The notes beneath the pieces are model-generated. The model was not told the origin of the DNA. It saw only the letters and a list, made by a program, of their open reading frames with translations, and ran no database searches. Position numbers and translations under genes: made by a program. 8,961 bases of DNA, taken from DASZGI01 sp035938995 (GTDB lineage: Bacteria > Actinomycetota > Actinomycetes > Streptomycetales > Catenulisporaceae). How positions within the stretch are numbered: the stretch's first letter is position 1; each line of letters starts with the position of its first letter. Location of the stretch: positions 1-8,961 of the forward strand of contig NZ_DASZGI010000378.1 in the NCBI RefSeq assembly GCF_035938995.1, written 5' to 3'. This document shows positions 1-5,060 of the stretch, one piece after another.

Positions 1-21
1 GCCACTCCGACGCCCGCCATG

Positions 22-90
22 CCGACACTCGCCACGCCGACGGACGCCGACGGAGCACGCTGCGACGTGCTGCGATGCACCGAGTGTCGG
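22..90. repeat. Inverted repeat, 10-bp arms with a nested 6-bp hairpin
   Basis: CCGACACTCG at 22-31 is the exact reverse complement of CGAGTGTCGG at 81-90. A second short hairpin lies inside the loop, with AGCACG at 54-59 and CGTGCT at 66-71. CCAT at 17-20 and ATGG at 97-100 could extend the outer stem after an internal loop. This would be a branched structure about 100 bp before the possible small gene at 197. It may be the 3' end structure of whatever lies left of the window, or a leader of the small gene. There is no T-tract, so a simple intrinsic terminator is not clear. Confidence 0.4.
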
Positions 91-196
91 TGCTCGATGG
101 GAGGCTTCAGGAGAGTTCAAGGCGTGCGGCGCATGCTGGAACCGAAGAAATCAGTAATCTGCTTCCAACGCGCGAGACACCAAGGAGGCGACGAGC

Positions 197-340
197 ATGA
201 AGCGCACTACTGAGACAGATGGGGCGGCCACGGCGGGCGGCGCCACGCAGGTGCGCGTCGTCAAACGGCACCGCCGGCGGCGCGACCTGCCGCCACTGGA
301 CCTTCGCACGCCCTCGGGCAAGCGAACCCTGCCGTACTGA
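197..340 (+). CDS. Possible small basic peptide gene (47 aa), unrecognised
   Basis: I do not recognise this peptide. An ATG at 197 follows AAGGAGG at 182-188 by eight bases, the best ribosome binding site in the first 1.4 kb. The frame runs 47 codons to TGA at 338-340. By my count about 83% of codons end in G or C, as expected for coding DNA here, though non-coding DNA in this GC-rich region could approach that. The peptide starts MKRTTETDGAAT, has a strongly basic centre (KRHRRRR at 23-29), then DLPPLDLRTPSGKRTLPY. It has no cysteine, no membrane segment and no signal peptide. The composition could fit a nucleic-acid-binding microprotein or a peptide precursor, but nothing in the neighbourhood (no modifying enzyme, no transporter) supports a particular role. 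The alternative is a chance frame behind a purine-rich stretch. Confidence 0.42.
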   Translation: MKRTTETDGAATAGGATQVRVVKRHRRRRDLPPLDLRTPSGKRTLPY

Positions 341-676
341 CCGGCGCCAGCGTCGAGCACTGCCGTATCGAACGCTGCCACTTGGACCACCGCTGCCAGC
401 CGAGCGCTGCGCGGTGCGGACAGCCACCACCGCCGCGCTGATCCCTGCCAGCCGCAGCTGCGCCGCGCGGCGCCACCGTGCGCCACTGTCTTAACGTCGT
501 AGGCCGATCCGCCAAGCCACGCGGACGCACCGACCAGTGACCGCCTCGGACACCGCCACACTGAGCGAACGCCCGCTACGCCGCAGGGCGGTGGGCGCTG
601 CACACATCACGCACCGCCCACCAAACACCACTGCCTTAACGCCACACGCCGGCCACCAAGCCACGCGGACGCCCTG

Positions 677-701
677 ACCGGTGTCCGCTTCGGACACCGG
701 T
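677..701. other. Perfect 11-bp hairpin with a 3-nt loop in the middle repeat unit
   Basis: ACCGGTGTCCG at 677-687 and CGGACACCGGT at 691-701 are exact reverse complements around the loop CTT. The first unit has the related but broken sequence CCGCCTCGGACACCG, and the third unit lacks this block, so only the middle unit keeps the full hairpin. Confidence 0.65.
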
Positions 702-708
702 GCATTAA

Positions 709-740
709 GCCAGCGCCCGCCGCGTCGCGCGGGCGCTGGC
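709..740. other. Perfect 12-bp hairpin next to the first
   Basis: GCCAGCGCCCGC at 709-720 pairs exactly with GCGGGCGCTGGC at 729-740 around an 8-nt loop. It follows the hairpin at 677-701 by seven bases, giving a double stem-loop that is almost entirely G and C. There is no T-run on either strand, so it does not look like a classical intrinsic terminator. A REP-like palindromic pair is an alternative reading. Confidence 0.65.
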
Positions 741-901
741 GCTGCCCACCAAGCGCCACTGTCTTAACGCCATTGGCCGGACCGCCAAACCGCACGAGCG
801 CCGATGGACGCTGCACACATCGCGCACCGCCCACCAAGACCACTGTCTTAACGCCGCTTAACGCCACTGCCGACTACCCGCCGCGCCGTGGGGGCGGTCG
901 G

Positions 902-1090
902 TCACATTAATCCGATCATCGTGGCGAACGGGTGGACGAATTCGTAGGTGAGGATCACGCCGACGACGAGCGCTATGCACGCCGCCACGATCGCGCCGCT
1001 GACCACCCACGCGGGGCGGCCGTGGGTGGGTTCGGGGGGCGGACGCCAGAGGTCGGTGGAGCTTTCCGGGTGCTCTGGAATGATGATCAT
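902..1090 (-). CDS. Small single-pass membrane protein (62 aa), hypothetical
   Basis: The product is a 62-residue protein of unknown function. Residues 1-26 are polar and proline-rich (PEHPESSTDLWRPPPEP), residues 27-50 form one clear hydrophobic helix (AWVVSGAIVAACIALVVGVIL), and the tail EFVHPFATMIGLM is short and fairly hydrophobic. This pattern of a soluble N-terminal stub and one anchor is common in small actinobacterial membrane proteins. The ATG at 1090 is preceded on the minus strand by CAGGCG, six bases away, a weak ribosome binding site; no earlier in-frame start is near. The gene is divergent from the STAS gene, with 384 bp between them, and the repeat array lies just past its TGA stop. 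The membrane helix makes coding likely, but short length and weak translation signal leave doubt. Confidence 0.6.
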   Translation of the reverse strand: MIIIPEHPESSTDLWRPPPEPTHGRPAWVVSGAIVAACIALVVGVILTYEFVHPFATMIGLM

Positions 1091-1418
1091 ATGACGCGCC
1101 TGGCGGGTTGAGAACGAGCGACGGACACCCCCCGTTTGGAGTCTTGCACCGCGCGTGACGGATCAAACCGAGTCGTTGAAGCTCCGTGAAATTGAACTGT
1201 CGGCGGCGAACCGGCGCACACCGCACTCGTTCGTCCGGTCCCCGCCGCGCCCGCGATCTGTGGCCGCCGCAACGCTCTGGCCAGCTTCGACGAGTGATCG
1301 AACCGGACCGCTCACGGGGCAAGGCGCTCGAATTTCGCTCGAGAATGCGTCGCGCGGTAGTGCGACCGGCTCGCGGGATCGACGAACTCCAACCCCTTAA
1401 GCGCCGAGTGTGCCTAAA

Positions 1419-1441
1419 CTGTCACCGCCTGTGGGTGACAG
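1419..1441. promoter_or_regulatory. 8-bp dyad upstream of the STAS gene (possible operator)
   Basis: CTGTCACC at 1419-1426 and GGTGACAG at 1434-1441 are exact reverse complements separated by seven bases, centred about 45 bp before the annotated GTG start. The shape is typical of a dimeric regulator site, or of a small hairpin. It overlaps the candidate sigma boxes at 1420-1446, so the dyad may be incidental to a promoter or be an operator over it. Confidence 0.42.
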
Positions 1442-1446
1442 GCGCC
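1420..1446 (+). promoter_or_regulatory. Possible ECF-type promoter of the STAS gene (TGTCACC-N16-CGCC)
   Basis: TGTCACC at 1420-1426 is followed after 16 bases by CGCC at 1443-1446. As I recall, ECF41-type sigma factors use TGTCACA then CGTC with about this spacing. This site matches 6 of 7 and 3 of 4 positions. The same arrangement sits before the ECF sigma gene at 5061, and both sites also share CGCCTGTGG just after the -35 box. Transcription would start near 1453, leaving a leader of about 20-40 nt. It is a pattern match only. Confidence 0.3.
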
Positions 1447-1474
1447 GCGTCTGAGGTACTCGTGTTGTCGACAG

Positions 1475-1894
1475 GTGATGGGGATAGGCACGGTGGGCGA
1501 CTTCTACGTGCACAACCGCCAGGCCTCCGGATGCACAGTGGTGACCATCGGAGGCGAGCTCGACGTGGCCACGGCGCCGGTGCTGCGGACCCACCTCGAC
1601 GAGCTGATCGCCGAAGGGCACGCCCGGCTGGTCCTCGACCTCGCCGCGCTGGAATTCCTGGACGCCTCTGGGGTGGGAGTGCTGGCGCGCGCGATGGGCC
1701 GGGCGCGGGCGCAGGACGGCTGGACCCGGCTGACGCACGTCTCTCCGCAGGTACGCAGGGTGCTGCGCATCACCCGTTTGACTGAAGGCCTCCCGGAGTA
1801 TCCGTCTACTGCCCAGGCGCTCTCCGGCGACCACGGGGGCACACCGGCGCGCCTGAGTCCAGTCGGCGGACACTCGTCCCCCACAAATGCATGA
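1475..1894 (+). CDS. STAS-domain anti-sigma factor antagonist (SpoIIAA/RsbV-like)
   Basis: This is a cytoplasmic partner-switching protein: in the family, the unphosphorylated form binds an anti-sigma kinase (RsbW/SpoIIAB type) and frees the sigma factor. The STAS fold spans residues about 8-110. Visible marks are the strand TVVTIGGELDVATAP (21-35), typical of actinobacterial RsbV homologues, and LDLAALEFLDASGVGVL (54-70), where Ser65 in DASG matches the phosphorylated serine. Residues 112-139 form a polar tail not needed for the fold. Start choice is uncertain: GTG at 1475, ATG at 1478, or GTG at 1493, the last with GGGG nine bases upstream and a start (VGDFYVH) closer to usual family N-termini. 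No anti-sigma kinase or SigB-type sigma gene is adjacent, so the partner is encoded elsewhere. The family call is firm; the partner and signal are unknown. Confidence 0.9.
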   Translation: MMGIGTVGDFYVHNRQASGCTVVTIGGELDVATAPVLRTHLDELIAEGHARLVLDLAALEFLDASGVGVLARAMGRARAQDGWTRLTHVSPQVRRVLRITRLTEGLPEYPSTAQALSGDHGGTPARLSPVGGHSSPTNA

Positions 1895-2073
1895 ATCAGC
1901 CGAACATATGGCTTGCGGCCCTTCCCTCGGGGCCGATCGGTTGAAAGGATGAAGCGTCCGGCAGTGCGGTCCGGATGTGGCCGATAGCGGTATCCCCTCC
2001 CGCGTCCTCGTCCCCGGTGCGCGGATGGATCCGTGTCGCGCTCCGGTCCCGCGAGAAGGGTGGTGTACCGGTC

Positions 2074-2778
2074 ATGACCTTCTGCAATCGCGCCGAGGCC
2101 GGCCGCAGGCTGACCGAGCAACTGCGGGCCTGGCGTTCCGATCCCCCCATCGTGGTCGCGCTCGCCCCGCGCGGCGTCCCGCTCGCGGTCGGCGTCGCCG
2201 CCGCGCTTCACACCCCTCTTGACGCTGTCCTGGTGCACGAGCTGAGCGTGCCCGGCTGCCCGCCCGGCACACTCGGCGCGGTGGGCGAGGACGGGGTCAC
2301 GGAGATCAACACATACCTCGCCGGCCGGCTCGGCGTCGGCCTGGCGCGAGTGGACCAGGAAGCGCGGCGCGCGGCCGAGCTCATCTTGCACGCACAGCGC
2401 TCGCTGCGCGAACTGGTGCCCGAAGAATCCGTCGCCGGGCGCACCGTGATCCTGGTGGACGACGGCGTGGCGACCGGAGCGGCCGCCTCGGTCGCTGTGA
2501 CGGTCCTGCGAAAGCGCGGGGTCTCCCGGCTCGTGCTGGCGGTGCCCGTCGGTGCCCGCAGCGTTCTGGGACGGCTGCGGACGACGGTGGACGCGCTTGT
2601 GTGCGTGCGCGAGATGCCCTGGCCGAGGCCGGTCGGCGAGTGGTACGAGGACTACCCGGACGTGACCGACGAGGAGGCGCGCGAGCTGCTGGTGCGCGCC
2701 GCCCGCTACCACGCGAGCGATCCCTTCCCGAGCTTCGCCGCGACGGCGCACAGCATGTCGTGCGGCGCCCTCGTCTGA
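2074..2778 (+). CDS. Phosphoribosyltransferase-domain protein (type I PRTase fold)
   Basis: The 234-residue product has the PRPP-binding signature VILVDDGVATG at 125-135, with the DD acidic pair that binds the ribose hydroxyls and the TG loop that holds the phosphate. The N-terminal region FCNRAEAGRRLTEQL (3-17) and VALAPRGVPLAVGVA (28-42) match the group of actinobacterial PRTases related to mycobacterial Rv0571c, whose substrate is not established; LAPRG replaces the more usual LPRGG. The C-terminal part has VGEWYEDYPDVTDEEARELL (187-206), also typical. I start it at ATG 2074 because the family begins here (MTFCNRAEAG) and AAGGGTGG lies at 2056-2063; the frame is open 33 codons further upstream but reads arginine- and proline-rich without family similarity. 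It may be a salvage-type transferase or a regulatory relative; no purine or pyrimidine gene is near. Confidence 0.85.
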   Translation: MTFCNRAEAGRRLTEQLRAWRSDPPIVVALAPRGVPLAVGVAAALHTPLDAVLVHELSVPGCPPGTLGAVGEDGVTEINTYLAGRLGVGLARVDQEARRAAELILHAQRSLRELVPEESVAGRTVILVDDGVATGAAASVAVTVLRKRGVSRLVLAVPVGARSVLGRLRTTVDALVCVREMPWPRPVGEWYEDYPDVTDEEARELLVRAARYHASDPFPSFAATAHSMSCGALV

Positions 2779-2808
2779 GCCGCGCGCGGGCCCGATCACC
2801 CGCACCGC

Positions 2809-2814
2809 TACGCT
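2809..2814 (+). promoter_or_regulatory. Candidate -10 box for a leaderless transcript
   Basis: TACGCT fits the actinobacterial -10 consensus TANNNT and ends six bases before the ATG at 2821. There is no Shine-Dalgarno sequence in between (GACCGG). Transcription would begin at or within a base or two of the A of the start codon, as in the many leaderless mRNAs of actinobacteria. No clear -35 hexamer is seen, which is common for such promoters. Confidence 0.5.
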
Positions 2815-2820
2815 GACCGG

Positions 2821-3279
2821 ATGACAGAGACCGCATACGAGCACGACCCGTTCGCGAACTCCCCCGGCCGCCATGGCCCGAGCGCGACGGTCGAGGTGGA
2901 CCCCGGGACGATCGGCTCGGTGCACACCGTGTACGCGCCGAAACACGACGCGGACCCGGACCCGGGCGAGATCGTCTGGACCTGGGTCCCCTACGAGGAG
3001 CACGACGGGCGTGGCAAGGACCGGCCGGTGCTCATCGTCGCCCGCGAGAAGACGGGCACGGTGCTCGCCGTGCAGCTCACCAGCAAGCGGCACGACGCCC
3101 GCGACTGGGTCGACGTCGGCACCGGCCCGTGGGACTACGAGGGCCGCGAGTCCTGGGTGTATCTGGACCGGGTGATGCGCGTGCACCACGGTGGCATGCG
3201 GCGCGAGGCCTGCGCGCTGGAGAAACACCACTTCGACCTGGTGATCGACCGACTGCAGTCGCTCTACGACTGGAACTGA
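2821..3279 (+). CDS. PemK/MazF-like protein, no antitoxin gene nearby
   Basis: The 152-residue protein has an N-terminal extension (1-47, acidic and polar) and then a PemK/MazF-like fold. GEIVWTWVPYEE (49-60) is the first strand pair, KDRPVLIVARE (66-76) carries the conserved arginine (Arg68) of the RPVLIV motif, and VLAVQLTSKRHD (81-92) matches the next conserved strand. DWVDVG to YLDRVMRV (95-121) resembles the segment ending in the conserved D-R/Q of the toxins. MazF proteins cleave single-stranded mRNA as dimers. No antitoxin-sized gene precedes it: the phosphoribosyltransferase ends 42 bp upstream. This solitary, longer form is widespread in actinobacterial chromosomes and may not be a toxin. 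The start is ATG 2821, probably leaderless; no other start has a better signal. A long palindrome begins 15 bp after the stop. Confidence 0.82.
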   Translation: MTETAYEHDPFANSPGRHGPSATVEVDPGTIGSVHTVYAPKHDADPDPGEIVWTWVPYEEHDGRGKDRPVLIVAREKTGTVLAVQLTSKRHDARDWVDVGTGPWDYEGRESWVYLDRVMRVHHGGMRREACALEKHHFDLVIDRLQSLYDWN

Positions 3280-3294
3280 CCTGTTTGCGCCGGT

Positions 3295-3391
3295 CTTCGA
3301 GGCGGCAGGGGCGGCGAAAGATCGCGCGGCGAAGGCGTCTCTCCTTCGTCGCGCGATCCACAGCCGCCATCAAGCCCCGGCCGCCTCGAAG
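3295..3391. repeat. 97-bp nested imperfect palindrome (possible terminator or MITE-like element)
   Basis: Three stems nest on one axis. Outer: CTTCGAGGCGGC at 3295-3306 pairs exactly with 3380-3391. Middle: GGGGC at 3308-3312 pairs with GCCCC at 3374-3378. Inner: the 16 bases 3320-3335 (GATCGCGCGGCGAAGG) pair with 3343-3358 with a single G-U, around a 7-nt loop CGTCTCT. The right-hand arm has about nine extra bases between the inner and middle stems, where GGCG at 3313-3316 could pair with part of GCCGCC. The element begins 15 bp after the mazF-like stop, so termination of that transcript is a simple role. There is no T-tract, and it is longer than a typical terminator, so a palindromic mobile repeat or structured RNA is also possible. 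Confidence 0.68.
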
Positions 3392-3409
3392 AACCCGTGT
3401 TGCTGCATC

Positions 3410-3428
3410 GGCCCCGAATCGCGGGGTC
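3410..3428. other. Second small hairpin after the long palindrome
   Basis: GGCCCCG at 3410-3416 pairs with CGGGGTC at 3422-3428 (one G-U on the plus-strand RNA) around a 5-nt loop. It may add to termination ahead of the LytR_C-protein gene. A short direct repeat TACGCG (3435 and 3450) follows it, of unknown meaning. Confidence 0.4.
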
Positions 3429-3555
3429 GACCCGGTCAACTAAGTACGCGCTGATTACCTACGCGTGACGCGGATGTTCACCGGGAGCGGCATACTGGCG
3501 GGCGCGACGCGCAGATCTCGAACCTCGACGCGGGTGGAAGGGATCCGGGAACACG

Positions 3556-4995
3556 ATGGGCGAGTACGACGGCTGGAACCCGAGCTCGGGCGACGATCCA
3601 CGCTCCGGGAACCGTCCGCCGGACCCTCGCGGCCCGGCCCGTCCGGCGCCCGAACGGCGCCCCGGCCCACCGCCGTACGATCCCTTCGACCCGACGCGCG
3701 AGGAACCTGCGCCGCCGGACCGGCCGCGCGGGCCACAGCCGCAGTCACAGTCGCGGGGATACACGGCCGAACCGGGTCCGGTGTGGGAGGAACCCGGCGC
3801 CCCGCGGCCCGGCTACGGCGACCGTCAGCCTGGTCCGCCGCCGCCCCGCGGGGAACCTTGGCCGGGGCCGCCGCCTCCTGCAATCCGCCCAGGGGCGTCG
3901 CAGCCACCGCGGATGCTCGGTCCCGGGACCGGGGGCGCCCCACTCCCGCGCCGCCACCCACCTGGGCCGAACGAGACCTACGACGCGCCGTACCCGCCAC
4001 CAGGCAGGCCACCGGGCGCGCGCCCGCCCGGGCCGGATCAGATGTATGACGCGCCCTATCCCCCACAGGGAAGAGCGCCCGGCGCCCGCCCACCGGACCC
4101 TGACGACGGCTACGACGGCCCAGCCCCATACCCGCCACCAGGCAGGCCCCCAGCGCGCCGCCCATCAGGGCCGGAAGAGACCTACGACGCCCCGTACGGC
4201 TACGGCGACGCCCGCGGTGATCGCCCGCCGCCACCGGTCCCGCCGCGCGATCCTCGGCGGGGACCGGGCCCCGATGCACCCGAGCCCAGCCGCGGCCACG
4301 CCGCGCCACCGCCCGACGGACACGTCAATGACGACATCGACCTGAAGGAAGTCGATCCGAAGGGCGCGGCCGTCGCCCGCGCTAAGGCAGAGAGCCGATC
4401 CTCGGGCGGTTCAGGCGGCAAGACCGGCGTGATCGTCCTCGGTGCCGCCGGAGTGGTGCTGCTCGCCGTGGCGGTCTACTCGGCCCACTCCTCCCCCGGG
4501 ACGACTACCTCACCGGTCGGGGCAGCCGCATCGCCGAGCCCGTCGCCGTCTCCTGTCTCGACCGGCGCGCCTTCCGGGCCCGCGACGGGAGCGGCCGCCG
4601 GCGCCACCACTTCGGCCGTGGCCAGCAGCCCGGCGGCGCCGAGCGCGTCGCCGTCCGTCACCTCTACCGTCAAGGTCAACGACGCGGCGGTGCACGTCGC
4701 GGTCTTCAACGGCTGCGGCGTCACGGGCCGCGCGGCGGGCGTTAAATCAGCGCTGGTGACGGACGGGTTCTCGCTGGCGACCGTCGGCGGAACTCTGGCC
4801 AAGACCACGACGACGAAGATCTACTATCCGCAGGGGCGCTCGGACTCGGCCGCAGCGGTGGCGCGAGCGCTGTCGATTCCCAGCGCGAACGTCGCCCAGT
4901 CGACCAGCTACACCGAGGTGACGCTGGTGGTCGGCACGGATTGGACCACCGGAAACACTTATCCGGCGGGCGGGCAACCCACGAGCACGCCTTAG
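3556..4995 (+). CDS. Proline-rich single-pass membrane protein with a C-terminal LytR_C domain
   Basis: Domains in order: residues 1-255 are proline-, glycine- and arginine-rich and disordered, with a tandem repeat at 142-218; residues 256-289 are charged; one membrane helix follows at about 290-310 (TGVIVLGAAGVVLLAVAVYSA); residues 311-372 are a Ser/Pro/Ala/Thr linker likely spanning the wall-proximal space; and a LytR_C-type domain (PF13399) lies at 374-463, with VHVAVFNGCGVTGRAAGV (379-396) and KIYYPQGRSDSAAAVARAL (421-439) matching the family. The topology puts the long proline-rich part in the cytoplasm and LytR_C outside. LytR_C often follows LCP cell-wall ligase domains, but no LCP domain is present, so this is a stand-alone form without assigned activity. 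The start ATG has GAAGGGA at 3537-3543 and CGGGA nearer. It ends 65 bp before the sigma-factor gene on the same strand. Confidence 0.87.
   Translation: MGEYDGWNPSSGDDPRSGNRPPDPRGPARPAPERRPGPPPYDPFDPTREEPAPPDRPRGPQPQSQSRGYTAEPGPVWEEPGAPRPGYGDRQPGPPPPRGEPWPGPPPPAIRPGASQPPRMLGPGTGGAPLPRRHPPGPNETYDAPYPPPGRPPGARPPGPDQMYDAPYPPQGRAPGARPPDPDDGYDGPAPYPPPGRPPARRPSGPEETYDAPYGYGDARGDRPPPPVPPRDPRRGPGPDAPEPSRGHAAPPPDGHVNDDIDLKEVDPKGAAVARAKAESRSSGGSGGKTGVIVLGAAGVVLLAVAVYSAHSSPGTTTSPVGAAASPSPSPSPVSTGAPSGPATGAAAGATTSAVASSPAAPSASPSVTSTVKVNDAAVHVAVFNGCGVTGRAAGVKSALVTDGFSLATVGGTLAKTTTTKIYYPQGRSDSAAAVARALSIPSANVAQSTSYTEVTLVVGTDWTTGNTYPAGGQPTSTP
3979..4209 (+). repeat. Coding tandem repeat, about 22-24 residues per unit, three units plus a partial
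   Basis: Within the proline-rich region the protein reads YDAPYPPPGRPPGARPPGPD (142-161), YDAPYPPQGRAPGARPPDPD (164-183), YDGPAPYPPPGRPPARRPSG (186-205) and a last YDAPYGYGD (210-218). The tyrosine-acid pair at each unit start and the GRPP core are conserved, while third codon positions differ between units. The repeat therefore appears old or under protein-level selection rather than a recent slippage product. Confidence 0.8.
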
Positions 4996-4998
4996 CGC

Positions 4999-5025
4999 CG
5001 TCACATCGCCTGTGGCTCCTCCGTC
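4999..5025 (+). promoter_or_regulatory. Candidate ECF41-type (self-recognised) promoter of the sigma gene
   Basis: CGTCACA at 4999-5005 is followed after exactly 16 bases by CGTC at 5022-5025. From memory, ECF41 sigma factors recognise TGTCACA and CGTC with this spacing; 10 of 11 positions agree. Transcription would start near 5032, about 29 nt before the ATG, leaving the Shine-Dalgarno in the leader. The site begins four bases after the stop of the upstream gene. It implies positive autoregulation. Confidence 0.48.
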
Positions 5026-5054
5026 ATTGGTATGACGGAACTTGACGGAGGAGC
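5015..5054 (+). promoter_or_regulatory. Two mutually exclusive hairpins over the sigma gene's ribosome binding site
   Basis: GCTCCTCCGTC at 5015-5025 is the exact reverse complement of GACGGAGGAGC at 5044-5054. The right arm contains the Shine-Dalgarno GGAGGAG (5047-5053), seven bases before the ATG. A second perfect stem, CCGTCAT at 5021-5027 with ATGACGG at 5032-5038 around TGGT, uses the same CCGTC and so competes with the first. RNA reading through from the upstream gene could form the long stem and hide the ribosome binding site. RNA starting at the candidate promoter near 5032 would lack the left arm and stay open. It could alternatively be a terminator of the LytR_C-protein gene, but no T-tract is present. 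Confidence 0.55.
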
Positions 5055-5060
5055 GCAACG

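Larger units (their letters stand above)
483..865. repeat. Degenerate tandem repeat array (three units plus a partial), CTTAACGCC core
   Basis: Units begin with CCACTGTCTTAACGCC or a close variant at 483, 628, 756 and 840. CTTAACG(C/T)C occurs five times: 490, 635, 763, 847 and 857. In each full unit this is followed by a block resembling GGCCGGACCGCCAAGCCACG. Each full unit ends in CCCACCAA; units one and three share a longer tail, CTGCACACATC then CGCACCGCCCACCAA, at 598-624 and 811-837. Unit lengths are about 145, 128 and 84 bp, so the array is imperfect and shrinks to the right. The lengths are not all multiples of three and the reading frame shifts between units, so it is not a repeated protein. 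The array lies just beyond the 3' end of the minus-strand gene at 902-1090. I know of no function; a cluster of protein-binding sites or a decayed mobile palindromic repeat would both fit. Confidence 0.72.
1091..1474. other. Divergent intergenic region between the small membrane gene and the STAS gene
   Basis: No frame in these 384 bases looks coding: candidate frames are arginine-, serine- and proline-rich and lack a good ribosome binding site. It must hold the promoters of both flanking genes. The only organised element I see is at its right end (1419-1451), described separately. A short direct repeat CGCTCGA lies near 1325-1345. I could not place a convincing promoter for the minus-strand gene. 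Confidence 0.5.

Noticed and set aside
483..865. CRISPR array
   Set aside because: Unit lengths are 84-145 bp, and the segments between cores are themselves repeated instead of being unique spacers. No cas gene is present.
151..867. Overlapping minus-strand frames in the repeat array, some containing GVKTVV..GG repeats
   Set aside because: The apparent protein repeats come from the DNA repeat. Unit spacing (about 145, 128, 84 bp) breaks the frame, and no ribosome binding site or domain is seen.
1186..1785. 199-codon plus-strand frame overlapping the STAS gene in another frame
   Set aside because: Its translation is arginine- and proline-rich with no domain. The STAS frame has a clear conserved motif and typical codon use.
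1917..1934. Possible terminator after the STAS gene (GGCCC, loop, GGGCC)
   Set aside because: The stem is only five pairs with no T-tract, too weak to call in DNA of this composition.
1975..2073. N-terminal extension of the phosphoribosyltransferase to an upstream ATG
   Set aside because: The extra 33 residues look like translated spacer, and family members begin at the MTFCNRAEAG region. The purine-rich AAGGGTGG supports ATG 2074.
1895..2073. DosR-type operator before the phosphoribosyltransferase, by analogy with the mycobacterial relative
   Set aside because: I looked for a GGGAC/GTCCC palindrome and found only scattered half-matches without dyad arrangement.
1504..3231. 575-codon minus-strand open frame across the STAS, PRTase and mazF-like genes
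   Set aside because: It is antisense to three well-supported genes and its translation is Arg/Ala/His/Gly-rich without any family motif. Long antisense frames are expected in very GC-rich DNA.
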